This document shows, piece after piece, positions 7,173 to 15,117 of a stretch of 32,821 bases of DNA. The position numbers and the translations under genes are program-made. The notes under the pieces were generated by a model. The model was given only the letters and a program-made list of their open reading frames with translations, had not been told where the DNA came from and did not search any database. The stretch is from Lewinellaceae bacterium. Its GTDB lineage: Bacteria > Bacteroidota > Bacteroidia > Chitinophagales > Saprospiraceae. Position 1 is the first letter of the stretch, and each line of letters opens with the position of its first letter. The DNA is taken from NCBI GenBank assembly GCA_947476195.1, contig CANJPT010000051.1, positions 1 through 32,821 of the forward strand. The letters are read 5' to 3'.

Positions 7173-8114
7173 TCATTCCAAATCTGCTGCTGTATCCAGC
7201 TGCTCCTGCAATGGTTTCTGATTGTAAAAAACAAAAAGTGCAATCAAAAGCACTCCAAAGAACACGGCTGTCAGTGCAAAATATATATTGAAAGGTTTCT
7301 CCGCCGTCAATGCTATACGAACCAAGATGGTAGAAATGACAAAACCTGCATTTCTAAAAATGATGTCGTAGGTGCCAGCATAAATGAAAGACAAGATGAG
7401 CAGGAAGACATCTACAAAGATCATTACGCTAAAAAACTCCTTGTAAAAAACGGTATTAGGATTCGGGAAGTGCCCTCCATGCATACTAACTTCATACAAT
7501 TCAAAGAGCCACCCCGTAAGGCTTGTCACCGAAAGTAAAAGCAGAAGCAGACTCAACACCACTGCTGCAGTCTTCTTGATTCGAATGAACTGATCGCGTC
7601 GGGAGGATGGTTTTAATTGTGGCTTTTGGGTTTTCGCAAATAACCGGTAGTATAAAGTAGTCAGGAAAAAAAGGATCAAAGCCCCGGCCAGGTCCAAACC
7701 GATGGACTTTAAAAAATCAAACGTGTAGATCTCAGACCTGTCCAGATCATAATCCGCAATATCATGGAAGAAACTCCGAATGGTGATCAGGGTAATGATC
7801 TCATATTGCTTACCGATAAAATTGGTGATACTCTTGGGCAAGATCACCACCAGCATCAGTACCTCGTAGAACAGAATGATACTGAATGGCGTATAAATGG
7901 CCTTCAGATAATTGGCTTGAAGTTCAAGCACCTGCATGAGTCCCCAAAAATCGTGTTTGACCAGAAAAATCAGCAGAAGGTGCAGTATAAAACCAAGCAA
8001 TGCAGAACCAATGATCAACCTTTCGACCCGCAAGATATTTTGTTCCTTGAACAATATATCATACCAGCCCGCCAGCGGAATACGAATTTGTGACAACCAG
8101 CTTCCTTTTCCCAT
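7173..8114 (-). CDS. Unrecognised multi-pass membrane protein, third gene of the rhodopsin operon
   Basis: A 313-residue integral membrane protein starting 10 bases after the blh stop, so almost certainly co-transcribed with it. I do not recognise the family. Probable membrane segments lie near residues 34-52, 72-93, 135-158, 183-205, 225-247, 254-271 and 274-297. A soluble loop between the second and third carries KQYEIITLITIRSFFHDIAD (103-122), a mixed charged/aromatic helix that could be a re-entrant or membrane-surface helix. A basic loop (about 160-182, PSSRRDQFIRIKK) probably faces the cytoplasm. The C-terminus is acidic. No catalytic motif, heme ligand pattern or channel signature stands out. 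Possible roles are handling of retinal or carotenoid, rhodopsin assembly, or coupling of light to another process; all are inferred from position only. Confidence 0.75.
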   Translation of the reverse strand: MGKGSWLSQIRIPLAGWYDILFKEQNILRVERLIIGSALLGFILHLLLIFLVKHDFWGLMQVLELQANYLKAIYTPFSIILFYEVLMLVVILPKSITNFIGKQYEIITLITIRSFFHDIADYDLDRSEIYTFDFLKSIGLDLAGALILFFLTTLYYRLFAKTQKPQLKPSSRRDQFIRIKKTAAVVLSLLLLLLSVTSLTGWLFELYEVSMHGGHFPNPNTVFYKEFFSVMIFVDVFLLILSFIYAGTYDIIFRNAGFVISTILVRIALTAEKPFNIYFALTAVFFGVLLIALFVFYNQKPLQEQLDTAADLE

Positions 8115-8124
8115 TAGAATTCGT

Positions 8125-9039
8125 TTATTTATAGCGTTCCTCTACCAAAATAATATGGGGCAAAGTCACACAGGCAATTAAAATAAGAAAAAGACTCAGC
8201 AATGATGCCTCCGGAAACAGAATAGATTGGCCAAAAGCCAAGCCGAGCAGCCCAATAATAGCCAGAAAGGTATATGGGGCAGCCTGATAGTAATAATTTA
8301 TTATTGTAAAATCTGGCCATTGGTGGCGAAAAAAAGATAGCTGGTCAAGCAATGAACTCAAGGAGTGCCAAAGGGTAAAATAAAGGGTAAAACCTACCAG
8401 AAGTGGTGTAAAATAAAACATAACAGATAAAGCAGCCAGCTTTAACACTTCTGAAAGGAGTAAAGGTCGGTCTATTTGACCTGTCAACCGTAATCCGAAA
8501 AGTATCACAACATTTAGCAATAATATCAGCCATTGAATATTGGCCATGATCGTTTCTGACCAGACTGGGAAGTCTCCAATCATTTGCCGCACAATAGGAT
8601 AACCTTCCTTCCAATGCCAGAGTACTGCACCTCCTATGGTAAAAGCACCAAATGCTACATTTAAACCCGACTTAAACCCGGCGGAAAGCGGCAAAGATTG
8701 CCAATTTGATTGGCCAAAGTGATAGGCTGAAATAAGCAAAAAAGAGACCAATGCAATTGTTGGGAATAACAACCAAACTGCCATGTAGCCTAAGACAGCA
8801 ATCATATAAAAGAGGAAAAAACGAAAGACTTGCTTTCGGCTTAATTTAGGACCATATAGGCGCCGAAATAGCAAAAAATCAGTAGCGCCATGTGGAAGTC
8901 CAATGAGCAACACTAATCCAACTAATAATGGATACTGTATTTGTTGCAATAGGTCAGACCAAAACAAACCAACTAACCCAAACGAAATTGTCACCAGCAC
9001 AATGGTTGGGAAAATATTTCTGTTGATAAAATCCACCAT
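8125..9039 (-). CDS. blh: Brp/Blh-family beta-carotene 15,15'-dioxygenase
   Basis: Blh cleaves beta-carotene into two all-trans retinal molecules, supplying the rhodopsin chromophore; it is an iron-dependent integral membrane enzyme. The 304-residue product is strongly hydrophobic and carries the four family histidines in context: LPHGATD (His50), SAYHFGQSNW (His107), LWHSL (His225) and LPHIILVEERY (His295). I chose the ATG at 9039; the longer frame begins with TTG at 9066, which is rare in this phylum and adds only nine residues. It follows the rhodopsin gene with a terminator-like hairpin between them, and the next membrane-protein gene begins 10 bases after its stop. The rhodopsin-blh pairing is a well-known arrangement. 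Confidence 0.93.
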   Translation of the reverse strand: MVDFINRNIFPTIVLVTISFGLVGLFWSDLLQQIQYPLLVGLVLLIGLPHGATDFLLFRRLYGPKLSRKQVFRFFLFYMIAVLGYMAVWLLFPTIALVSFLLISAYHFGQSNWQSLPLSAGFKSGLNVAFGAFTIGGAVLWHWKEGYPIVRQMIGDFPVWSETIMANIQWLILLLNVVILFGLRLTGQIDRPLLLSEVLKLAALSVMFYFTPLLVGFTLYFTLWHSLSSLLDQLSFFRHQWPDFTIINYYYQAAPYTFLAIIGLLGLAFGQSILFPEASLLSLFLILIACVTLPHIILVEERYK

Positions 9040-9093
9040 AACATACCATAATTGCGGTAAAGACAATATTACTTCCTTACTTCTGAAAGAGAG

Positions 9094-9133
9094 AAAAAAC
9101 GGGGCTAATAGTAATCAAATCACTATTAGCCCC
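9094..9133 (-). terminator. Intrinsic terminator between rhodopsin and blh
   Basis: GGGGCTAATAGT (9101-9112) pairs perfectly with ACTATTAGCCCC (9122-9133), with a 9-base loop. Read on the minus strand the stem is followed by GTTTTTT (9100-9094). It starts 24 bases after the rhodopsin stop. Partial read-through would give much rhodopsin mRNA and less blh mRNA. Confidence 0.8.
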
Positions 9134-9157
9134 TAAAGGCAGTTTTGTAGTAAAAAA

Positions 9158-9898
9158 CTATGCGTTACTACGCGAAGAGCTTACTGCAAGGCTGTAAATA
9201 ACCAAGCCGAAGCCAATCTTGTTTACTGCATCACCGATGTTGTAAATAAGATCCATGTTGCGCACATCAATTACACCACGCAACCAGCCATCTGTCTCAA
9301 TGGCCATATAGCCAATCGGATAAATTGCCCAACCAACTAAAACGAACCAGGATAGAGCTTTGAATGCGGCCTGCAATTTTGGATCGTTAGAATTGCCTGC
9401 TAATTTGCGAGCAGAACCCAACCACACCTCATACACGATACCAGCATAACCCACTGTGGAGATAATACCCCAGATCACACTGCTGGAACGGAAGGCTGTT
9501 TCTCCAAGATAACCTGCAACGAGCATCAGTAAAGAATACCCTATCATTTTCCAAAGCAGTTCAATTTTAGCACCAAAAGCTTTGAGAATAAGGTAAAACT
9601 CTACGCACATAAGTGGAACCGTCAGGATCCAGTCAATGTAGCGGAATTGGGTAGGCGATTGACCTGTAGTCAACCACACATCACGCATGTAGAAGTAGTG
9701 AACAGAAGCAATCATGGTGATCAAACCGGCAATAAGTAAAGAGGTCTTCCATTTGCCTTCTACTTGCGAACGCTCGAAGAAGAAAAATACAGATGCCGCA
9801 AACATGGCCATATAGCCAATAAAGAATGTAAATCCAACATAATCGTTGGCTGCAAGGCCAGTGAATAAAAGCACCGGCTGAGTAAAAAAGGAATGCAT
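9158..9898 (-). CDS. Light-driven proton-pump rhodopsin (proteorhodopsin/xanthorhodopsin-like), green type
   Basis: A seven-helix retinal protein of 246 residues that pumps protons out of the cell. Helix C reads FRYIDWILTVPLMCVEFYL and carries Arg86, the counterion Asp89, Thr93 and the proton donor Glu100, i.e. the DTE outward-pump motif. His67 is the counterion partner known from proteorhodopsin. Retinal binds Lys227 in helix G (YNIGDAVNKIGFG), with Asp223 as second counterion. Met97 is at the position equivalent to proteorhodopsin 105, where Met or Leu gives green absorption. Helix E has Gly144 in VIWGIISTVG where bacteriorhodopsin has Trp138 and proteorhodopsin Phe; this glycine forms the carotenoid-binding opening in xanthorhodopsin. 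The start at 9898 gives the normal N-terminus; the longer frame from 9967 adds 23 residues that overlap the likely promoter. It is first in an operon with blh. Confidence 0.96.
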   Translation of the reverse strand: MHSFFTQPVLLFTGLAANDYVGFTFFIGYMAMFAASVFFFFERSQVEGKWKTSLLIAGLITMIASVHYFYMRDVWLTTGQSPTQFRYIDWILTVPLMCVEFYLILKAFGAKIELLWKMIGYSLLMLVAGYLGETAFRSSSVIWGIISTVGYAGIVYEVWLGSARKLAGNSNDPKLQAAFKALSWFVLVGWAIYPIGYMAIETDGWLRGVIDVRNMDLIYNIGDAVNKIGFGLVIYSLAVSSSRSNA

Positions 9899-9936
9899 AA
9901 AATTAAGTTTGGTTAACAGTTGAACATTCAACGTGC

Positions 9937-9967
9937 AAATAAACATGAAGTGCTCGCAGTAAATCAA
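9937..9967 (-). promoter_or_regulatory. Candidate rhodopsin promoter
   Basis: On the minus strand TTG (9967-9965) lies 20 bases ahead of TTTATTTG (9944-9937), one mismatch from TAnnTTTG. A T- and A-rich tract at about 9979-10002 lies just upstream and could act as an UP element. Transcription would start near 9930, about 30 bases before the ATG at 9898. Confidence 0.4.
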
Positions 9968-10018
9968 GCGTTGTTTAACTTTTTTTTATTTTTTTTTAAA
10001 ATACTTAAACACTAATTC

Positions 10019-10043
10019 CAAAAGTAACCTTGCGTGGGGGGGG
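10019..10043 (-). promoter_or_regulatory. Second possible rhodopsin promoter with a homopolymer in the spacer
   Basis: On the minus strand TACTTTTG (10026-10019) is a full TAnnTTTG match. Nine bases upstream of it lies a run of eight C residues (eight G on the plus strand, 10036-10043), inside what would be the -7/-33 spacer. The nearest TTG is 27 bases from the -7 element, longer than usual. Transcription would start near 10012 and give a leader of about 115 bases. Confidence 0.35.
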
Positions 10044-10150
10044 TGAAGCGCTACAAGCTTGAAGGAAGGGGAACAGTGTGTAGCACCCATTTCGAAAAAT
10101 ACTGAATGCCCCAAGAGTGGGTCCACTGTGAATTATACCTAATAGGTTGT

Positions 10151-12613
10151 CTAAAGACGCAACATCTTCAAAGCCCAGACTTTGCCCTCCTGCATAATCC
10201 GCAACCAGTACTCCCCGGGAGTTATTCCCTCCGTCCCGATTGTACACCGTTCTGTACCAGCGGGGTACTTTACTGAACTCACTTGTTGTCCCCATTCATT
10301 TTCCAGCAAAATGACAAACCCTGCCGGCGTGGGCTGTCTAAAATCAACCTGGATCTTACCCCGGAAAGGATTTGGATAGACAAGTGCTCCAAAACAAGCC
10401 TGATCAAAGGTGCCAGAGAACAAAAACTGAATGGTGTCCTGAGTCTCTTGTTCAGGACAACCTATGATATCTGAAGTAGTCAGCGTAACAACATAGGCCC
10501 CCAGGCCAACGTAATGGTGTTGCGGATTTTGCTCCGTGGAAGTATTCCCATCTCCAAAATTCCAGAGGTAGGTGTCCGCGCTATGGTCATTGGGTGTGAA
10601 GGACCAGATTGAACTACTGTCTGCCTGCATGGTACTGAATGAAGCATCGGTGGGTGTAGTAAGCACTACTTGCATGGTTTTGTTGGTGTAACAACCATAG
10701 GCATCTGTTACAAGCAAGGAATATAAGCCATCCTGCGTGAAGGTGATCACGGAGGTATCAGGCCCTGGCTGCCAATTGTAGTTGTATTGCGAACCATTTA
10801 GTGCTGCGGCGTCAAAAATGGTTCCGAAACAAAGAATGGTATCTGTTGGAAGATAAACCGAAGCAATACTCCCCCCTTCGACGGCCAATGTTGCATCGAT
10901 CCAATCCAGGCGCTGTTCGATATAGGATTTCAGGCTGCTAATATGTTCCGGATAAGTCCTGGTACCCAAGGTGCTCCACACCCTGAAGTTACGTTCTTTT
11001 GCTTCGTCTATCTGATCAGTCAAAGAATCTATTAGGCTCAAAAAAGCGCCGGTTTGCAGGGTGTTTTGCCGCAACATGGTCCAGCGACATGCCAGTTGTT
11101 TGCGGTAATCAGGGTCTTCCCACATGCGCGACCACCAGAATGGGAAGGGCCAGTAAGGATGGGTGATCTTCCATACCCAGCCTTCCGTGGTAGCCGGATT
11201 ATTATAGTCCATCGCCCGGTCATAATCCCAGGGAGGACCACATTTTAGCTTGCCGCCATCGGTATCTTTTTCTTTGACAAGATAAGTACTGCGTCCGTAA
11301 CTATCGTAATTGACACTGAATTCATTGACGATAAGAAAGTCAATAAAGGCATCCACATCCAGGTATTGGCGATAACCCGTGTCAGGATCAGCAAAATCTG
11401 GTGCCAAAAGCGCATTTTCCATAGCTTCCACATAAGCACGAATGTAATCGCGCTGCTGTGGCTGAATATCTTCACTTTTAGGATATACGTGTTTAAATTC
11501 AACCGGGGCGCCACAGGTAGCCGAATTAATGGGTGGATAAGGAGAATTCCAATCCCCAGCTACGTTGTTGATATTCATTTCAATGATATAGCCACCGGTC
11601 AGTTCAATACCACTGGTATCACTGGAAGAAAGTTTGGCAATGTCGACCCGATTCTTATCTCTTTTTACTTTTTCCGTCAATATATACAATCCGATATATT
11701 CTCCATCAAGTACGATCTCGCAAGGACGGGTTCTGGGCGCATATCCGCCCATTCGGCGTGCCATTTCGTATGTGATCGAATTTTTAAGCAGCGTAGGATC
11801 AAGGTATTCAGCCTTAAAGATCCAATCACTTTCTTTGGGCATACCTAAAATACTGGTGTCCATTTGATTTCCCAAGCTATCCACGAGCTCAAAATCATAA
11901 TTCTTCTTGGGGTAAAAGGGGCCAGTAAATCCTTGCCATTCCGTCAAAATCCGGCCTTCATAGGCGAATTCGGTTTGATTGGCCGAATTTCGAATGCCGG
12001 GTCCATTATCAATGATCTGCATCAAAACCGGCACTTTCGGATCATCACCAATGGGGTCATTCAGGGTAGTGAAATTGACAATAGGCAAATCACTACCATA
12101 AAAAGCAAAAGGTTTGGCGGGGTTATTCCCAAAGGTGATACCCCAATCGATTAAAAAGCCCTGGTCGGCAAATGGATACGTATCATACAAGATCAGGGTC
12201 CAGATACCATTCGGATCCTGCCCTTTATTTATGTTTCCCAGGAGTCCCATGCATTGAAAGGTGCCTGTAAAGGGGGGAGATGCTGCCGACAGGGAAGGGC
12301 CGCTTCCTTCCAGACAAGTATTGGTAAAATCGTCGCCACCACCGCCTACCCCACCAAACAGCAGAATTATATGTCCATCGGGTGCTTTTAATTTCACGGT
12401 CATATCTTCCGTATAGGTATGGGTCAGGTTGATACAGAACCGCTCCAGACCAAAGGTGGAATCAATTACCCCTGGTAAACCGCTGACAGGTATCTCATAC
12501 TGGACGGTCGTGCCATCATCGGGAATGGGTTGATTGACGGCACTAAAAAAGGTTTGCGCTGAGAGCGACAGACAGGACAACAAAAATAAACTGGTGTAAA
12601 ATGTTTTGTGCAT
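10151..12613 (-). CDS. T9SS-exported CotH-type kinase with P-domain and PKD domain
   Basis: An 820-residue secreted protein. Order: signal peptide (1-20, ending LSAQ); proprotein-convertase P-domain (about 22-162, with TYTEDMTVKLKAPDG and DPNGIWTLILYDTYPFADQG); CotH kinase domain (about 175-575) with GEYIGLYILTEKVKRDKNRV (304-323), GGYIIEMN (340-347) and PPWDYDRAMD (460-469), the acidic site that would bind nucleotide and metal; a Gly/Tyr-rich Ig-like segment (about 585-655); a PKD domain (660-715, YLWNFGDGN); and a T9SS type A sorting domain (744-820, starting VYPNPF). CotH proteins are atypical kinases that phosphorylate secreted proteins. It would be exported across the outer membrane and act at the surface or outside. 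The substrate is unknown. It stands alone between the rhodopsin operon and a lipoprotein gene. Confidence 0.88.
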   Translation of the reverse strand: MHKTFYTSLFLLSCLSLSAQTFFSAVNQPIPDDGTTVQYEIPVSGLPGVIDSTFGLERFCINLTHTYTEDMTVKLKAPDGHIILLFGGVGGGGDDFTNTCLEGSGPSLSAASPPFTGTFQCMGLLGNINKGQDPNGIWTLILYDTYPFADQGFLIDWGITFGNNPAKPFAFYGSDLPIVNFTTLNDPIGDDPKVPVLMQIIDNGPGIRNSANQTEFAYEGRILTEWQGFTGPFYPKKNYDFELVDSLGNQMDTSILGMPKESDWIFKAEYLDPTLLKNSITYEMARRMGGYAPRTRPCEIVLDGEYIGLYILTEKVKRDKNRVDIAKLSSSDTSGIELTGGYIIEMNINNVAGDWNSPYPPINSATCGAPVEFKHVYPKSEDIQPQQRDYIRAYVEAMENALLAPDFADPDTGYRQYLDVDAFIDFLIVNEFSVNYDSYGRSTYLVKEKDTDGGKLKCGPPWDYDRAMDYNNPATTEGWVWKITHPYWPFPFWWSRMWEDPDYRKQLACRWTMLRQNTLQTGAFLSLIDSLTDQIDEAKERNFRVWSTLGTRTYPEHISSLKSYIEQRLDWIDATLAVEGGSIASVYLPTDTILCFGTIFDAAALNGSQYNYNWQPGPDTSVITFTQDGLYSLLVTDAYGCYTNKTMQVVLTTPTDASFSTMQADSSSIWSFTPNDHSADTYLWNFGDGNTSTEQNPQHHYVGLGAYVVTLTTSDIIGCPEQETQDTIQFLFSGTFDQACFGALVYPNPFRGKIQVDFRQPTPAGFVILLENEWGQQVSSVKYPAGTERCTIGTEGITPGEYWLRIMQEGKVWALKMLRL

Positions 12614-13044
12614 CGTAGAGTAAGCTTTGAGTCAGATATATCTTCTTAACCACAAGTGTACGACTACAAATAAATAAGGGCTGAATAAAAAGCGTGGCGA
12701 ACACAAGGACTTATCCATATTCGTACTTTAAAGTTGCTTCTGGCTAGATCCAACATTTTTATATTTCACTTAATGCATAATTTTTACTGCGATCCACCGA
12801 TTGGAATGGTAGTAGCCGTTTTGCCGGTGATCCTGCTTTCTGCCTGGATACCTTGAACGCAATGCTTGCAACGGTATAATTCTTTCCGCTTAAAATCAGT
12901 CAAGCGTTGATGATTTCAATGGTGGCAACCTTTGTTTTTTACCAGTTCCTTGAAGCAATCTTCATACTTTTGAGGGCCTTCAAATTTGGACATTGGAAAA
13001 AAATGCTCCCTGAATTGATTATCAAGCCATATCTAAAGCAAAAC
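12614..13044. other. Intergenic region between divergent genes
   Basis: About 430 bases without a supported gene. A frame opening with TTG at 12907 reads into the lipoprotein gene, but its first 46 residues look unlike a signal sequence and are rejected. A TACTTTTG match (12965-12972, +) is a possible promoter for the lipoprotein; TTTATTTG on the minus strand near 12670 resembles the rhodopsin -7 variant and may serve the CotH gene. Confidence 0.4.
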
Positions 13045-13428
13045 ATGACTACCTACAAAACGATTCTCTCCCTGTTCCTATTTATTTTAACCTTCAATGC
13101 CTGTGGTTTATTAAATGATAAACTAACCGAGAAAGAGGCAAAAAATGCAGGTGCTTATATGCTTACGCTGAAAAATCAGGAACCCGGAAATGGGGATAAA
13201 GTTAAATTTATAAAGTGGAACGGTTTTATCGAATCCGGCGATAACAAAGCAGAACTCTGGGGCGTTTTTCAGTCTCAAAACGACTCAACTTGCGTTATGT
13301 CAGGGGCCTTTAATTTCATGAAGCCCAAAGATGGAGATTGGAGCTTGACAAGCTACTATTTTCACGGCGAAGTTGGGACAACCTGTATCTGGAGTAAAGA
13401 TTTTGCACGATATAAGATTCCGGATTGA
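13045..13428 (+). CDS. Small lipoprotein of unknown function
   Basis: A 127-residue protein. The start at 13045 gives a clean lipoprotein signal: a basic N-terminus, a hydrophobic core and the lipobox FNAC with Cys20, followed by GLLNDKL. The rest is a small soluble domain rich in beta-strand pattern and aromatic residues, with Trp/Gly pairs (IKWNGF, LWGVF) and two later cysteines. I do not recognise the family. It ends 52 bases before the MFS transporter start and could share its transcript. Likely location is the inner leaflet of the outer membrane or the cell surface. Confidence 0.6.
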   Translation: MTTYKTILSLFLFILTFNACGLLNDKLTEKEAKNAGAYMLTLKNQEPGNGDKVKFIKWNGFIESGDNKAELWGVFQSQNDSTCVMSGAFNFMKPKDGDWSLTSYYFHGEVGTTCIWSKDFARYKIPD

Positions 13429-13480
13429 ACTACCTTCCAAGCATAAAGTTTCTTTCTATACCAACCATACCCTATTGTTG

Positions 13481-14830
13481 ATGCAATCTTTTTTCAACAA
13501 ATCTAATACCATTGCCCCTCCGGAATTCAACCGATGGCGCGTACCACCGGCAGCACTGGCCATTCATTTGTGTATCGGACAGATTTATGCCTACAGTGTG
13601 TTTAATAAACCGCTGTCGCAAGCCCTGGGCATTACAAAACCAGTCGAAGGCGATTGGACACTAGTCCAAGTCGGGTACATCTTTTCTATTGCCCTTTTTT
13701 TCCTGGGAGCATCTGCAGCCGTATTTGGCCGTTGGCTGGAGCGAGTCGGGCCGCGTAAAGCGATGTTCGCTTCGGCTTTGTGTTTTTCGGGCGGTTTTTT
13801 ACTTTCTGCGTTGGGTGTTTGGGGACATCAAATCTGGTTACTTTATCTTGGAAATGGTGTTTTAGGGGGAATTGGCCTCGGTTTAGGCTATATTTCTCCC
13901 GTTTCCACGCTTATCAAATGGTTTCCAGACCGCCCGGGTATGGCCACGGGAATGGCCATTATGGGATTTGGAGGGGGCGCCATGATCGCAGCTCCTTTAT
14001 CTATCCGCCTCATGGCCTTTTTTCAATCCCCTGATTCAATCGGCGTAGCAGAGACATTTTTAGTGCTGGGTGGGCTATATCTGGCCTATATGTTATTTGG
14101 TGTACTGACCATTCGGATTCCCGCAGAAGGCTGGCAACCAGCGGGTGTTGGTGACCTGAATAAGCAAAAAAAACCAGTGCTCGGACTGGACGCAGAAGCC
14201 GCGATTCGTACCCCACAATTTTACCTACTGTTTGCCGTGCTCCTACTCAATGTAAGTGCCGGTATCGGGGTGCTGGGACAAGCTTCGGTGATGATCCAGG
14301 AAATGTTTTCAGAAAAAGTGATGGGGGCTGATCGGGCAGTAAGTGCTGTAGCCGCCGGCGGCTTTGTTGGCGTTTTAAGTCTCTTTAATATGGCAGGACG
14401 GTTTTTCTGGTCCTCCCTATCAGACAAGATCGGGCGAAGAAACACCTATACGATCTTTTTCCTTTTGGGTGCCATCCTTTACATCCTTATACCCTTTACT
14501 GGCCGCATGGGCAATATTGTGTTATTCACCGGAGCCTTTTGTCTCATTATGAGCATGTATGGCGGTGGGTTTGCGACTATCCCGGCCTATCTGCGAGACT
14601 TATTTGGTACGAAGGAGGTAGGTGCTATTCATGGTCGACTCCTGTTAGCCTGGAGTATGGCTGCCATACTGGGTCCCCAATTGATCAACAACATTCGGGC
14701 CTACCAGATCGAAACATTGCAGATACCTGCCGCAGAGGCTTATTCCATCACGATGTACCTGATGGCCGGGCTGCTGATCATTGGATTTTTGTGCAATTTG
14801 CTTATTAAACCGCTTCACATAACCAAATAA
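13481..14830 (+). CDS. OFA-family MFS transporter (oxalate/formate or monocarboxylate type), large subunit
   Basis: A 449-residue inner-membrane carrier with about 12 helices. The N-terminal helix AIHLCIGQIYAYSVFNKPLSQALG is typical of the OFA (oxalate:formate antiporter) family, whose members carry oxalate, formate, lactate or related acids. Other marks are GRWLERVGPRKAMFAS (MFS loop 2-3 motif), GLGLGYISPVSTLIKWFPDRPGMATGMA and SDKIGRRNTY (the second loop motif). I use the ATG at 13481 because the 36 extra residues in the longer frame overlap the end of the lipoprotein gene and are not membrane-like. Eight bases after its stop begins a tiny gene matching the companion small subunit of this transporter type. 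The substrate cannot be told from sequence. Confidence 0.85.
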   Translation: MQSFFNKSNTIAPPEFNRWRVPPAALAIHLCIGQIYAYSVFNKPLSQALGITKPVEGDWTLVQVGYIFSIALFFLGASAAVFGRWLERVGPRKAMFASALCFSGGFLLSALGVWGHQIWLLYLGNGVLGGIGLGLGYISPVSTLIKWFPDRPGMATGMAIMGFGGGAMIAAPLSIRLMAFFQSPDSIGVAETFLVLGGLYLAYMLFGVLTIRIPAEGWQPAGVGDLNKQKKPVLGLDAEAAIRTPQFYLLFAVLLLNVSAGIGVLGQASVMIQEMFSEKVMGADRAVSAVAAGGFVGVLSLFNMAGRFFWSSLSDKIGRRNTYTIFFLLGAILYILIPFTGRMGNIVLFTGAFCLIMSMYGGGFATIPAYLRDLFGTKEVGAIHGRLLLAWSMAAILGPQLINNIRAYQIETLQIPAAEAYSITMYLMAGLLIIGFLCNLLIKPLHITK

Positions 14831-14838
14831 TACCCGTC

Positions 14839-14961
14839 ATGAAACAAGTATCACGTGCTTCCATCATTTTGTGGCTATCCTGGGCCTTCGTGGGCCTACC
14901 TACCCTCTGGGGGATCTGGCAAACACTCTACAAAGCGCTGGCATTATTTGGAGCATCTTAG
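14839..14961 (+). CDS. MFS (OFA-type) transporter small subunit
   Basis: A 40-residue single-helix membrane protein starting 8 bases after the transporter stop. The pattern WLSWAFVGLPTLWGIWQTL followed by YKALALFG fits the small companion subunit found next to OFA-family transporters in many bacteria. A basic N-terminus (MKQVSR) precedes the helix, suggesting the N-terminus faces the cytoplasm. It is too short for usual gene finders. It probably stabilises or modulates the large subunit, though this is inferred from the pairing. Confidence 0.75.
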   Translation: MKQVSRASIILWLSWAFVGLPTLWGIWQTLYKALALFGAS

Positions 14962-15117
14962 GAACCCTGCAATAAAATAAAAGGTTCCCTGGAAATGTTT
15001 GCTCGCGTGCCGCACGGTTATTGAAAAACCTCGACTTTTGTGCTCAGTTTTAGTTCACCCCAAAAGAGCCAAAACAATCAAACCCAAATCATTTACCCGC
15101 TTACAGCTACTTTAACT

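Noticed and set aside
9040-9066. TTG start for blh at 9066
   Set aside because: TTG starts are rare in this phylum; the ATG at 9039 gives a complete first helix.
9899-9967. Longer rhodopsin start at 9967
   Set aside because: The extra 23 residues are not signal-like and cover the likely promoter elements; the ATG at 9898 gives a normal N-terminus.
10005-10295. 96-codon frame on the minus strand after the CotH gene
   Set aside because: It begins inside the CotH sorting domain in another frame and ends in the poly-G region; no protein-like features.
12907-13044. N-terminal extension of the small lipoprotein from a TTG
   Set aside because: The ATG at 13045 gives a textbook lipoprotein signal; the extension would bury it.
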